Origin: Burkholderia latens
GTDB taxonomy: Bacteria; Pseudomonadota; Gammaproteobacteria; Burkholderiales; Burkholderiaceae
Length of the DNA: 64,000 bases
Direction of reading: 5' to 3'
Assembly: GCF_902499045.1 (NCBI RefSeq)
Contig: NZ_CABVPL010000027.1
Span: 1-64,000, forward strand
The notes beneath the pieces are model-generated. The model ran no database searches and was not told the origin of the DNA. It worked only from the letters and a program-made list of their open reading frames with translations. Position numbers and translations under genes: made by a program. Shown one piece after another: positions 1 to 8,465 of the stretch; position 1 is the first letter of the stretch, and each line of letters starts with the position of its first letter.

Positions 1-138
1 CGCGACGGTCACGGCCGCCGCCGCGAGCAGCGCGGCCGGCGAAAGCTTCGCGCGCAGCAGGCGCCGCACGGCAGCGGCGAAGCCGGCGTCGGCCGGCCGG
101 ATCGGCCGGATCGGTTGCATCGCGGGACGCATGGTCAT
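1..138 (-). CDS. Partial unknown protein, N-terminal 46 codons
   Basis: Gene running off the left edge on the minus strand; only its first 46 codons are present (MTMRPAMQPIRP at the start). Its ATG, the complement of 136-138, overlaps the TGA of the upstream nucleotidase gene in an ATGA arrangement, so the two are probably one transcription unit. After a basic, Pro-rich beginning, a Leu/Ala-rich stretch from about residue 28 to the edge looks like the start of a membrane segment. Another ATG lies two codons downstream. Too little is visible to name a family. Confidence 0.55.
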   Translation of the reverse strand, partial: MTMRPAMQPIRPIRPADAGFAAAVRRLLRAKLSPAALLAAAAVTVA

Positions 139-2198
139 TGCGTGAGGTCGATCTCGTAGATCGCGAGGTTCTTGCCCGATCCGTCGTCGGCCGCGACCTG
201 CGTGATGCCGGTCAGGCCCGCGGCCGTCGCGTCGCCGAGCCGGTTCGGTGCGGACGTGAACCGCACGTGCGCGACCGAGCTCGCGAGCTTCGTGAAGCGC
301 CAGCTGCGCTGCGCACCGTCGGCCGCGCGCGTGATCGCGCCGCGCTTCTTGATGAACGCGATCAGCACGTCGCGGTTCGCGTCGGGCGACGCGAAGATCG
401 TCTTGCTGCCGTCGAGGCCCGGAAAATTGCCGCCGCCGCTCGCGCGGTAGTTGTTGGTCGCGACGATGAACTGCGCGTTCGGATCGATCGGCGCGCCCTT
501 GTACGTGAGGTTCCTGATCCGGCTGCCGACGGGCTGCGTGACGTCGATCTCGTACGCGAGATCGGCGGACGTAAACATGTCGAAGTTGTAGCCGGGGAAA
601 CTGCTGACGAGCGGCTGCACGCTCGCCTGGGTCGGGTCGATCGTGTTGAAGCGTTTCGCGGCCGTCTCCAGCCAGTTCTTCAAGTCGCTGCCGCTCACCT
701 TCACCGCGTACACGGTGTTCGGATACAGGTACAGGTCGGCCGCGTTGTTGATCGCGAGCGCGCCCGGCGCGACGTCGGTGTAGTCGCTGCCGCCGCCGAA
801 GCCGCTCTTGAACGGCGCGCTCACCGACAGCACCGGCAGCGACGCGTATTGCGGCAGGTTCGCCTGCACGTACGTCTTCACGTAGTCGGCCTGCGCCTCG
901 TTGACGATCTGGATCGCGCCCGGATCGCCGACGTCCGCGAAGTACGAGTTCATCCGGTAGTCGGTCGAGCCGATCGGCGTCTTCACGTAGTCGATCGTCG
1001 CCTGATGCTCGGCGGCGATCGCGGCGGACACCGACGGATCGGCGGCGACGTAGCTCTTGTCCGCGTTCTGGATCGGGCGCGCCTCGACGGTCGTCTGCGA
1101 CTTGTCGACGGCCCACGTTTTGCCGTCGAACTTCAGGCCGAGCTTGATCACGCCGAGATGCTTGCCCCAGTAGTTGGCCATCACGGTCGGCACGCCGTTG
1201 ACGGTGCCCTTGACCTTGTCGACGCCAGGCAGGTTGAACTGCGGCACGGTGCTGTTCGCGTCCGGGAACACCTGATGCGAGTGGCCGATCAGCATCGCGT
1301 CGATGCCGGGCACTTTCGACAGCCACCAGCTGCCGTTTTCCATCGTCGGCGAATACGCGGAATTGTCGAGCCCGCCGTGCGAGATCGCGACGACGAGATC
1401 GGCGCCTTTCGTGCGCATTTCCGGAATGTACTTCTCGGCGGCTTCCTTGAGCCCGGTCGTATAGACCTTGCCGTCGAGCCAGCGCTTGTCCCAGTTCATG
1501 ATCGCGGGCGGCGTGAAGCCGATGATGCCGATCTTCACCGGCGCGCTGACCGTCTTGCCGTCGGGCGTGACGGCCGTCACCGTGCGCGTCAGGATCGTAT
1601 ACGGCGTGAACAGCGGCGCGTTCGTCTTCGCGCTGATCACGTTCGCGAGCACCTGCGGGAAGTTCGGGCCCGCGCACTTCTTCTGCCGGGCCGGTGCGGG
1701 CAGCCCGTCGACGTCGAACGTATTGCCGGTCACTTGCGACAGGTACGGCAGCCCGTAGTTGAACTCGTGGTTGCCGATCCCGCCGCCGTCGAACTTCGCG
1801 GCGTTCATCACCTTGTAGATCGCGAGCGTCTGGTCGCAGCCGACGGGCTTCACGAGCGCCTGGTAGTCCGACAGCGCGGTGCCCTGGATCGTGTCGCCGT
1901 TGTCGAGCAGCAGCGTGTTCGGGTACTGCGCGCGCGCCTGCGCGATCAGCGTCGACACGCGCTCGAAGCCGAGCGAGTTGTCGGAGGCGAGCTTGAAATA
2001 GTCGTACGACAGCACGTTGGTGTGCAGGTCGGTCGTTTCGAGCAGCGCGAGCGTGGCGGTCGTGCCGGCCGGCGCTTGCGCCTGCGACGGCGGCGGGGCG
2101 GTGACGTCGTCGCCGCCGCAGCCGGCGACGACGAACGCGAGGCTGGCGAGCGCGGCGGCGCCGGTCGCGCGGCGGCGGGAAAGCGGGGGGAGACGCAT
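135..2198 (-). CDS. 5'-nucleotidase / 2',3'-cyclic-nucleotide phosphodiesterase-type lipoprotein
   Basis: Secreted metallophosphoesterase of the UshA/CpdB family, 687 residues, expected to hydrolyse extracytoplasmic nucleotides and release nucleoside and phosphate. The N-terminus has a Tat-like basic start and a hydrophobic core ending in VAGC, giving a lipobox with Cys27, so it is probably a lipoprotein. The calcineurin-like domain shows the metal motifs TTDLHT (Asp57, His59), DNGDT, GNHEF and GHSH; the C-terminal 5'-nucleotidase domain shows the substrate loop motif NYRASGGG. The start is supported by AGGA seven bases upstream. It overlaps the next gene by four bases. Whether it acts as a cyclic phosphodiesterase, nucleotidase or both cannot be read from sequence. 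Confidence 0.9.
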   Translation of the reverse strand: MRLPPLSRRRATGAAALASLAFVVAGCGGDDVTAPPPSQAQAPAGTTATLALLETTDLHTNVLSYDYFKLASDNSLGFERVSTLIAQARAQYPNTLLLDNGDTIQGTALSDYQALVKPVGCDQTLAIYKVMNAAKFDGGGIGNHEFNYGLPYLSQVTGNTFDVDGLPAPARQKKCAGPNFPQVLANVISAKTNAPLFTPYTILTRTVTAVTPDGKTVSAPVKIGIIGFTPPAIMNWDKRWLDGKVYTTGLKEAAEKYIPEMRTKGADLVVAISHGGLDNSAYSPTMENGSWWLSKVPGIDAMLIGHSHQVFPDANSTVPQFNLPGVDKVKGTVNGVPTVMANYWGKHLGVIKLGLKFDGKTWAVDKSQTTVEARPIQNADKSYVAADPSVSAAIAAEHQATIDYVKTPIGSTDYRMNSYFADVGDPGAIQIVNEAQADYVKTYVQANLPQYASLPVLSVSAPFKSGFGGGSDYTDVAPGALAINNAADLYLYPNTVYAVKVSGSDLKNWLETAAKRFNTIDPTQASVQPLVSSFPGYNFDMFTSADLAYEIDVTQPVGSRIRNLTYKGAPIDPNAQFIVATNNYRASGGGNFPGLDGSKTIFASPDANRDVLIAFIKKRGAITRAADGAQRSWRFTKLASSVAHVRFTSAPNRLGDATAAGLTGITQVAADDGSGKNLAIYEIDLTQ

Positions 2199-2425
2199 CG
2201 ATTGTCCTGTTCCGGTTCTGTTCTATGAGTCGCGAGGTGCGCGGCGAGATGGCGGCGCGAGTGCCGACGGCCTGATGTGCGGCGCGTGAGAGTATCGAAA
2301 GGAAACGTGACGGAAGAATGAAAGCTCGCGCGCCGGGCAATCGGCCGGGCGGCCCGGGCCGGCGGCACGCGCCTCAGCGGCCGCGCCCGGCGGAAATCCT
2401 CACGTCGCGGCGCCGGGCGGTTCGC

Positions 2426-2431
2426 TACAAT
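2426..2431 (+). promoter_or_regulatory. Candidate -10 box upstream of MCE transporter operon
   Basis: TACAAT in the context GCTACAATGGCC, 33 bases before the TTG chosen as the permease start. This form of -10 directly before genes recurs through this window. No convincing -35 is seen. The 266-base gap 2199-2464 otherwise only separates the divergent nucleotidase and permease genes. Confidence 0.5.
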
Positions 2432-2464
2432 GGCCGCTGTCATCCTTTTGCAAACAACCCGCCC

Positions 2465-3589
2465 TTGGACTTCGAGACCCCTCCCGGCCTGTCGGTCGAC
2501 GCCGGCGGCCAGGGCCAGACGGTGCGCCTGTACGGCCAGTGGACCGCGCTCGCGCTCGCACGCAACCGTGGCGCGGTCGCGCGCCGCATCGCGGCCATCG
2601 CGTCCGGACGCGTGAGCGAATGGGATCTGTCCGGCATCGAGCGGCTCGACCACGTCGGCGGCCAGGCGCTGTGGCGCGTGTGGGGCCGCAAGCTGCCGCC
2701 CGGCGTCGCGCTGAGCGCGACGCAGCGCACGATCTTCGAGCGGATCGAACGCCTCGACAGCCAGCGCGAGGCGCCCGAGCGCGTCGTGAGGTTCGATCCC
2801 GTCACGCGCCTCGGCCTGGGGATCTTCGCGTTCGGCGAACACCTGCAGGGCGGCATCGCGATGTTCGGCCGCGTGATCCTCGACGCGCTGTCGGTGCTGC
2901 GCCATCCGAAGACGATGCCGTGGAAGGAAACCTCGGCGAACATCTACAGCGCCGGCACGCAGGCGCTGCCGATCACCGCGCTGGTCGCGTTCCTGATCGG
3001 CATCGTGCTCAGCTACCTGTCCGCGCAGCAGTTGCAGATGTTCGGTGCGAACCGCTACATCGTGAACATCCTCGGGCTGTCGGTGATCCGCGAGCTCGGG
3101 CCGGTGCTGTCGGCGATCCTCGTCGCGGGCCGCTCGGGCTCGGCGATCACCGCGCAGATCGGCGTGATGCGCGTGACCGAGGAACTCGACGCGATGCGCG
3201 TGATGGGCATCCCGCACGGGCTGCGGCTGATCCTGCCGCGCGTGCTCGCGCTCGGCGTCGCGATGCCGCTGCTCGTGATGTGGACCAACATCATCGCGCT
3301 GACGGGCGGCGCGCTCGCCGCGAAGCTGGTGCTCGGGATCGACGTCAACTATTTCGTGCGCTCGCTGCCGGGCGTCGTGCCGATCGCGAACCTGTACATC
3401 GGCATCGGCAAGGGGGTCGTGTTCGGCATGCTGATCGCGCTGGTCGCCTGCCATTTCGGCTTCCGGATCAAGGCGAACTCGCAGAGCCTCGGCGAAGGCA
3501 CGACGACGTCGGTCGTCACGTCGATCACGGTCGTGATCCTCGCCGACGCGGTGTTCGCGATCCTGTTCCAGAACGTGGGGCTCGGATGA
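2465..3589 (+). CDS. MlaE/YrbE-type lipid ABC transporter permease with fused N-terminal STAS domain
   Basis: Inner-membrane permease of an MCE lipid transport system. I take the TTG at 2465 (protein begins MDFETPPG, 374 residues): a -10-like TACAAT lies just upstream, and residues before it (an ATG at 2318 is in frame) are Arg/Pro-rich and not protein-like. The first roughly 95 residues read as a STAS domain (DLSGIERLDHVGG), the fold of MlaB. The rest is the MlaE core with the conserved segment EELDAMRVMGIP and about five to six membrane helices. In E. coli Mla the STAS partner is a separate protein; here it is fused. The stop overlaps the ATPase ATG by ATGA. Confidence 0.88.
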   Translation: MDFETPPGLSVDAGGQGQTVRLYGQWTALALARNRGAVARRIAAIASGRVSEWDLSGIERLDHVGGQALWRVWGRKLPPGVALSATQRTIFERIERLDSQREAPERVVRFDPVTRLGLGIFAFGEHLQGGIAMFGRVILDALSVLRHPKTMPWKETSANIYSAGTQALPITALVAFLIGIVLSYLSAQQLQMFGANRYIVNILGLSVIRELGPVLSAILVAGRSGSAITAQIGVMRVTEELDAMRVMGIPHGLRLILPRVLALGVAMPLLVMWTNIIALTGGALAAKLVLGIDVNYFVRSLPGVVPIANLYIGIGKGVVFGMLIALVACHFGFRIKANSQSLGEGTTTSVVTSITVVILADAVFAILFQNVGLG

Positions 3590-4494
3590 ACGCGTCGAAC
3601 GACACCGCCGCGCACGCCGCGGGGACCGGCGCGGGCGCGGTCGGCACGCCGCCGGCCGCACCCGGCGACGACCTCGTGATCGAGGTGCGCAACCTGACGA
3701 AGCGCTACGGGCGCAACATCGTCCACCAGAAGCTCGACTTCGACGTGCGGCGCGGCGAGATCGTGTCGATCGTCGGCGGCTCGGGCTCCGGCAAGACGAC
3801 GCTCGTGCGGCAGATCCTCGGCCTCGAGCGGCCGACGTCGGGCACGATCAAGGTGTTCGGCGAAGATACGTCGAAGATCGACGCCGCGACCGCGCGGATG
3901 ATGCGCACGCGCTCGGGGATGCTGTTCCAGCAGGGCGCGCTGTTCTCGTCGATGACGGTGTTCGACAACGTCGCGCAGCCGCTGCGCGAGCTCGGCCGCG
4001 TGCCGGCCGACCTGCTGCACGACATCGTGATGCTGAAGCTCGAGATGGTCGGGCTGCCGTGCAAGCATGCATCGAAGATGCCGGCCGCGCTGTCGGGCGG
4101 GATGGTGAAGCGCGTGGGGATCGCGCGCGCGATCGCGCTCGAGCCCGAGCTGCTGTTCCTCGACGAGCCCACCGCCGGCCTCGATCCGCAGGCGTCCGAC
4201 GAATTCGTCGAGCTGATCGCGACGCTGCACCGCACGCTCGGGCTGACGGTCGTGATGGTCACGCACGATCTCGACACGATGGTCGCGCTGTCCACGCGCG
4301 TCGCGGTGCTGGCCGACCGCAAGGTGCTGGTCGCCGCGCCCGTCGAGGAAGCCGCGAACGTCGACCACCCGTTCATCCACGAATATTTCCTGGGGCTGCG
4401 CGGGCGCCGCGCGCTGCAGGCGCTGCCGCCGGAGCGGCGCGCGAAGCTGCCGAAGGCGGCCCTCGAACCGGCGCTGTCGAGCGTCGAGTTGTAA
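3586..4494 (+). CDS. MlaF-type ABC transporter ATP-binding protein
   Basis: Cytoplasmic ATPase of the MCE lipid transporter, 302 residues. Walker A is GGSGSGKTT, the signature LSGGMVKRVGIARA, Walker B LLFLDEPTAGLDP, and the switch His follows in VMVTHDLD. SGGM with a basic residue after it is usual in MlaF proteins. The ATG at 3586 overlaps the permease stop (ATGA), implying coupled translation. The N-terminal 25 residues are low-complexity Ala/Gly, and the C-terminus extends some 40 residues beyond the core with a basic tail. It pairs with the permease before it and the MCE protein after it. Confidence 0.93.
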   Translation: MNASNDTAAHAAGTGAGAVGTPPAAPGDDLVIEVRNLTKRYGRNIVHQKLDFDVRRGEIVSIVGGSGSGKTTLVRQILGLERPTSGTIKVFGEDTSKIDAATARMMRTRSGMLFQQGALFSSMTVFDNVAQPLRELGRVPADLLHDIVMLKLEMVGLPCKHASKMPAALSGGMVKRVGIARAIALEPELLFLDEPTAGLDPQASDEFVELIATLHRTLGLTVVMVTHDLDTMVALSTRVAVLADRKVLVAAPVEEAANVDHPFIHEYFLGLRGRRALQALPPERRAKLPKAALEPALSSVEL

Positions 4495-4521
4495 GCCTCG
4501 CAAGAAGCAAGGAACCCGCGA

Positions 4522-5457
4522 ATGGAAAACAAATCACATGCGTTCTGGGCCGGCCTGTTCACGATCGCGCTGACGCTGGCGATCGCGGGCACCGTGTTCT
4601 GGTTCAACGTCGATCGCACCGTGCGCGTGCCGTACGACCTGCTCGCGCGCACCAACGTGACGGGCCTGTTTCCCGATGCGGCCGTGCGCTTTCGCGGCCT
4701 TGACGTCGGCAAGGTGCAGTCGATCGGCTTCGACCGCACGCATCCGGGCCAGATCCGGATCCGGATTCTGGTCGACCACGACGCGCCGATCACGCAATCG
4801 ACGTACGGCAGCCTCGGCTTCCAGGGCGTGACGGGCATCGCGTTCGTGCAGCTGGAGGATACCGGCCGCGATCTCGCGCCGCTGCCGTCGTCGCCGCGCG
4901 CGATCGCGCAGATTCCGATGCGTCCGAGCCTGTTCGACCAGATCCAGGAGCGCGGCGACGTGCTGCTGCGGCAACTCGAGCAGGCGGCGAAAAGCGCGAA
5001 CGCGCTGATGTCGCCGGACATGCGCGAGCAGCTGCGCGCGACGGCCGAAAGCCTGCAGCATGCGGCCGACGGCGCGGCGACGCTGTCGAAGCAGCTCGCG
5101 CCGGCGGTCGCCGCGCTGCCGGAGACGATGCACCAGGTCGATCGCACGATGGCGTCGGCGAACACGTTGCTGCAGCCGAACGGGCCGCTGGTGGCGAACC
5201 TGAACAAGGCCGGCACGGCCGCGGAGCAGATCGGCGTCGCGCTGAACGACCTGAACGCGCGGGTTCAGTACGACACGCTGCCGCGTTTCAACTCGCTGGC
5301 GGGCGACGTCGGCGATGCGTCGCGGCAATTGAAGGACGTCGCCGGTGAACTCGGCCGCAACCCGAGCAGTCTGTTGTTCGGTTCGCCCGGTGCCGCGCCG
5401 GGGCCCGGCGAAGCGGGCTTCGTCTGGCCGGGCGCGGGTGCGGCGGCCGGCAAATGA
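4522..5457 (+). CDS. MlaD/MCE-domain periplasmic substrate-binding protein
   Basis: MCE family protein of 311 residues, the membrane-anchored periplasmic part of the lipid transporter. One N-terminal helix (about residues 8-28, FWAGLFTIALTLAIAGTVFW) is followed by a single MCE domain (about 40-118) with the typical VRFRGLDVGKVQSI strand. A long C-terminal part (about 140-290) is rich in heptad-like Ala/Leu and predicted helical, resembling the tubular helical region of single-MCE proteins. AAGGAACC precedes the ATG. It lies 27 bases after the ATPase gene and overlaps nothing, consistent with one operon. Confidence 0.92.
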   Translation: MENKSHAFWAGLFTIALTLAIAGTVFWFNVDRTVRVPYDLLARTNVTGLFPDAAVRFRGLDVGKVQSIGFDRTHPGQIRIRILVDHDAPITQSTYGSLGFQGVTGIAFVQLEDTGRDLAPLPSSPRAIAQIPMRPSLFDQIQERGDVLLRQLEQAAKSANALMSPDMREQLRATAESLQHAADGAATLSKQLAPAVAALPETMHQVDRTMASANTLLQPNGPLVANLNKAGTAAEQIGVALNDLNARVQYDTLPRFNSLAGDVGDASRQLKDVAGELGRNPSSLLFGSPGAAPGPGEAGFVWPGAGAAAGK

Positions 5458-5546
5458 CGCGGATCGCCCGCCCATCGGCCGTGCGGCCCGCAACGAACGC
5501 GGGCCGTCACGCCATCGAAACCGCCAACATCATGCAGGAACATGCC

Positions 5547-6170
5547 ATGCTACGAATCCTTGATCGCGCGCTGCGGCCGGCCGCGGCCGCGCTCGCGATG
5601 CTCACGCTCGTGTTCGCCGCCGGCTGCGCAGGCAACAGCGCGGCGCTGTCGAACATCCGCTACGACCTCGGGCCGGCCGCGCCGGTCGTGACGGCCGGCA
5701 CGGGCCCCGCGCTGAAGGTGCTCGACGTCGGCGCGCCCGACGCGCTCAACACCGACAAGTTCGTCTACCGCCTCGCGTATGCGGATGCGCAGCGCATGGC
5801 CGTCTATCGCGACAGCCGCTGGACCGCACCGCCCGCGCAATTGCTCACGCAGCGGCTGCGCGGCGCGCTGTCGTCGCGCGGCGCGGTGCTCGAAGGCTCC
5901 GACGGCGTACGCGCGCCGACGCTGAAGGTCGACCTGAACGAGTTCGAACAGGTGTTCGACGGCCAGTCGCAGAGCCACGGCGCCGTCACCGCGCGCGCGA
6001 CGCTGATGCAGGACGGCAAGGTGCTCGGCCAGCGCACGTTCGTCGCGCGCGCGCCGTCGAGCACGCCGGACGCGGCCGGCGGCGCGCGTGCGCTCGCGGC
6101 GGCGAGCGACGAGCTCGTGTCGCAGATCGCCGCGTGGGTCGGCGTGCAGGCGTACGCGGGCAATCCGTGA
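5547..6170 (+). CDS. PqiC-like ABC transporter auxiliary lipoprotein (DUF330-type)
   Basis: Outer-membrane-type lipoprotein that usually accompanies MCE transporters lacking MlaC. The ATG at 5547 has AGGA seven bases upstream and gives a 207-residue protein with signal MLRILDRALRPAAAALAML and lipobox FAAGC. The mature part shows the family features: an N-terminal YDLGPA strand, FVYRLAYAD, then repeated beta-strand segments up to residue 190 and a helix near the end (AASDELVSQIAAWV). An in-frame ATG at 5532 is an alternative start. It ends 19 bases before the VanZ-like gene. Function in lipid export or import direction is not visible. Confidence 0.82.
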   Translation: MLRILDRALRPAAAALAMLTLVFAAGCAGNSAALSNIRYDLGPAAPVVTAGTGPALKVLDVGAPDALNTDKFVYRLAYADAQRMAVYRDSRWTAPPAQLLTQRLRGALSSRGAVLEGSDGVRAPTLKVDLNEFEQVFDGQSQSHGAVTARATLMQDGKVLGQRTFVARAPSSTPDAAGGARALAAASDELVSQIAAWVGVQAYAGNP

Positions 6171-6189
6171 CGCGCCGCGCGCAGCCGCG

Positions 6190-7341
6190 ATGAGCGCGCC
6201 GGGCACGCCGCGCGCGTCGGCGCTCGCGCGGCAGGCGTTCGCCGCGTACGCGGCGCTCATCGTCTATGCGTCGCTGTATCCGTTCCAGGGTTGGATGTCG
6301 CTCGGCATCGGGCCGTTCGACTACCTGGTCGCGCCGATGCAGCGCTACGTGACCGTGTTCGACGTCGTCACCAACGTGCTCGGCTATATGCCGTTCGGCG
6401 CGCTGGGCGTGCTCGCGCTGCATCCGCGCCGGCGCGGCGTCACCGCGACGCTGACCGTGTGCGGCCTCGGCGTGTTGCTGTCGGGATCGATGGAGGCGCT
6501 GCAGACGTACCTGCCGACACGCGTCGCGTCGAACCTCGACCTCGGCGCGAACGCGCTCGGTGCGCTGCTCGGCGCTGCGCTCGCGGCGCCGGCCACCGGC
6601 GCGCTGCTCGATCGCGGCGCGCTGCGGCGGCTGCGCTTCGCATGGTTCGAAGCGGACGGCGCGACGCCGCTGCTGCTCGCCGCGTTGTGGCCGTTCGCGA
6701 TCCTGTTTCCTTCCCCGTTCCTGTTTGGCATCGGCGACTGGCCCGCCGCGTTGTGGGAGCGCGCCGACGGTTCGATGCAGGACGCACTGCTCGCATGGCT
6801 GCCGGCCGCGTGGCGCGTCAGCGAATGGCCGGAGCGCGTCGACGGCTGGCTGTCCGACTCCGCATGGGAGGCCGCGCTCGGCGGGCTGATGCTGTTCGCC
6901 GCGCTCGCGATCGCGTCGCTCGCGATGCGCGTGAGCGCGCCGCGCGTGCGGCTCCTGATCGCGTTCGTCGCGACCACGCTCGCGCTGAAGGCGGCCGCGA
7001 CCTTCATGCAGTCGAGCACCGGTCTCGTCGTCGTGTGGGCGACGCCGGGCGCGCGGCTCGGCATCGAACTCGGCTTCGCGGCGGCGCTGGTCGCGTTGCG
7101 CGTACCGGCGCCGTGGCGCGCGATGCTCGCGGCCGTCGCGCTGCTGGCCGGCGTCGCGCTCGTCAACCTGCTGCCGGTCAATCCGTTCTTCGACTTCACG
7201 CTGTCCGGCTGGCGGCAGGGCCGTTACGTGCACTTCAACAGCATCGCGCGCTGGCTCGCGTGGATCTGGCCCTACGCGGCGCTGATCTGGCTCGGCCAGC
7301 GCGTCGAGCATGCGTGGCTGCCGCGCGCGCTGCGGCGCTGA
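6190..7341 (+). CDS. VanZ-like integral membrane protein
   Basis: Polytopic membrane protein of 383 residues. The first about 130 residues match the VanZ family: helix FAAYAALIVYASLYPFQGW, then VTNVLGYMPFGALGV, then the EALQTYLPTRVASNLDLGANALGALLG segment with its conserved Gln/Arg/Asp positions. The C-terminal half adds further hydrophobic helices, so the protein is about twice a minimal VanZ domain. The start ATG at 6190 lies shortly after the lipoprotein gene and probably belongs to the MCE operon, hinting at an envelope role. VanZ was named for teicoplanin resistance, but most chromosomal homologues have no proven function. Confidence 0.8.
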   Translation: MSAPGTPRASALARQAFAAYAALIVYASLYPFQGWMSLGIGPFDYLVAPMQRYVTVFDVVTNVLGYMPFGALGVLALHPRRRGVTATLTVCGLGVLLSGSMEALQTYLPTRVASNLDLGANALGALLGAALAAPATGALLDRGALRRLRFAWFEADGATPLLLAALWPFAILFPSPFLFGIGDWPAALWERADGSMQDALLAWLPAAWRVSEWPERVDGWLSDSAWEAALGGLMLFAALAIASLAMRVSAPRVRLLIAFVATTLALKAAATFMQSSTGLVVVWATPGARLGIELGFAAALVALRVPAPWRAMLAAVALLAGVALVNLLPVNPFFDFTLSGWRQGRYVHFNSIARWLAWIWPYAALIWLGQRVEHAWLPRALRR

Positions 7342-7403
7342 CGGCGGGCCGCCACGCGCCCCGGCGGGCGGCGCGCTCGCGGGCAGCGGCGCGCGCCGGT
7401 CGT

Positions 7404-7409
7404 TATAAT
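7404..7409 (+). promoter_or_regulatory. Candidate -10 box for ferredoxin gene
   Basis: Perfect TATAAT in a GC-rich gap, 80 bases before the ferredoxin ATG. It suggests that the ferredoxin-hydrolase pair has its own promoter. No clear -35 lies 16-18 bases upstream. Confidence 0.55.
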
Positions 7410-7489
7410 CGACCGCACATCCGTTGCCGCGCGCGACGGCAATCGCCCCTCTTTCCGCCCGGCCGCGCGCCGGGCCGCTCATCACCATC

Positions 7490-7807
7490 ATGGATTCCTA
7501 CTACCAGCACCACGTCTTCTTCTGCCTGAACCAGCGCGAACCGGGCGCCGAGCGTCCGAGCTGCGCGCGATGCAATGCGCAGACCATGCAGGAATACGCC
7601 AAAAAGCGCGTGAAGGAACTTGGCCTCGCAGGCCCCGGCAAGGTGCGCATCAACAAGGCCGGCTGTCTCGACCGCTGCGAGGAAGGGCCGGTGATGGTCG
7701 TGTATCCGGAAGGCACGTGGTACACGTACGTCGACCAGGCCGACATCGACGAGATCGTCGAATCGCACCTGCGCGACGGCAAGGTCGTCGACCGCCTGAA
7801 GATCTGA
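7490..7807 (+). CDS. Thioredoxin-fold [2Fe-2S] ferredoxin
   Basis: Small soluble electron carrier, 105 residues, of the thioredoxin-like ferredoxin group (also seen as a domain of NuoE-type proteins). The four cluster cysteines are visible: an N-terminal pair (FFCLNQ and SCARC region, about residues 11-26) and a C-terminal pair in the GCLDRCEEGP motif, typical of this family. The start ATG at 7490 begins MDSYYQHHVFFC. The gene precedes the hydrolase gene by 13 bases. Redox partner unknown. Confidence 0.87.
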   Translation: MDSYYQHHVFFCLNQREPGAERPSCARCNAQTMQEYAKKRVKELGLAGPGKVRINKAGCLDRCEEGPVMVVYPEGTWYTYVDQADIDEIVESHLRDGKVVDRLKI

Positions 7808-7820
7808 GCGGGCGGGCCGA

Positions 7821-8465
7821 ATGAACGTTCATACGCAGAAGTCGCTGATCGCCGGCCCGGCCGGGCAGATCGAAATCGCGGTCGACGTGCCCGACGCCGT
7901 GCGCGAAGGCAGCGCCGCGCCGCGCGGGATCGCGCTCGTCGCGCATCCGCATCCGCTGTTCGGCGGCACGATGGACAACAAGGTCGCACAAACGCTCGCG
8001 CGCACGCTCGTCCAGCTCAACTACGTGGTGTACCGGTCGAACTTCCGCGGCGTCGGCGCGACTGAAGGCGTGCACGACAACGGCATCGGCGAGGCCGACG
8101 ATCTGCTCGCGGTGCTCGCGCACATGCGTGCGCAGCCTGCATACGCGGACCTGCCGCTCGTGCTCGCGGGCTTCTCGTTCGGCACGTTCGTGCTGTCGCA
8201 TGTCGCGAAGCGGCTGCGCGACGCGGGCGGCACGATCGAGCGGATGGTGTTCGTCGGCACCGCCGCGAGCCGCTGGCAGGTGGCCGACGTGCCCGAGAAC
8301 ACGCTCGTGATTCACGGCGAAACCGACGACACGGTGCCGATCGCATCGGTGTACGACTGGGCGCGGCCGCAGGAGCTGCCGGTCGTCGTGATCCCCGGCG
8401 CCGAGCATTTCTTCCATCGCAAGCTGCACGTGCTGAAGCGCATCATCGTCGACGCTTGGCGTTGA
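7821..8465 (+). CDS. Alpha/beta hydrolase
   Basis: Cytosolic alpha/beta hydrolase of 214 residues. The oxyanion region ALVAHPHPLFGGTMDNK and the strand VVYRSNFRGVGATEG match the group annotated as CocE/YsgA-like small hydrolases. The nucleophile elbow is GFSFG (Ser about residue 116), the acid Asp is probably in HGETDDTVP, and the His in PGAEHFFHRKL. The motif order and spacing are complete, so it should be active. Substrate is unknown. It lies 13 bases after the ferredoxin gene, with a weak GCGGGC region before the ATG. Confidence 0.85.
   Translation: MNVHTQKSLIAGPAGQIEIAVDVPDAVREGSAAPRGIALVAHPHPLFGGTMDNKVAQTLARTLVQLNYVVYRSNFRGVGATEGVHDNGIGEADDLLAVLAHMRAQPAYADLPLVLAGFSFGTFVLSHVAKRLRDAGGTIERMVFVGTAASRWQVADVPENTLVIHGETDDTVPIASVYDWARPQELPVVVIPGAEHFFHRKLHVLKRIIVDAWR

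Noticed and set aside
2318-2464. N-terminal extension of the MCE permease from an ATG at 2318
   Set aside because: Arg/Pro-rich and unlike the STAS domain; a TACAAT -10 lies inside it, so it is probably untranslated.
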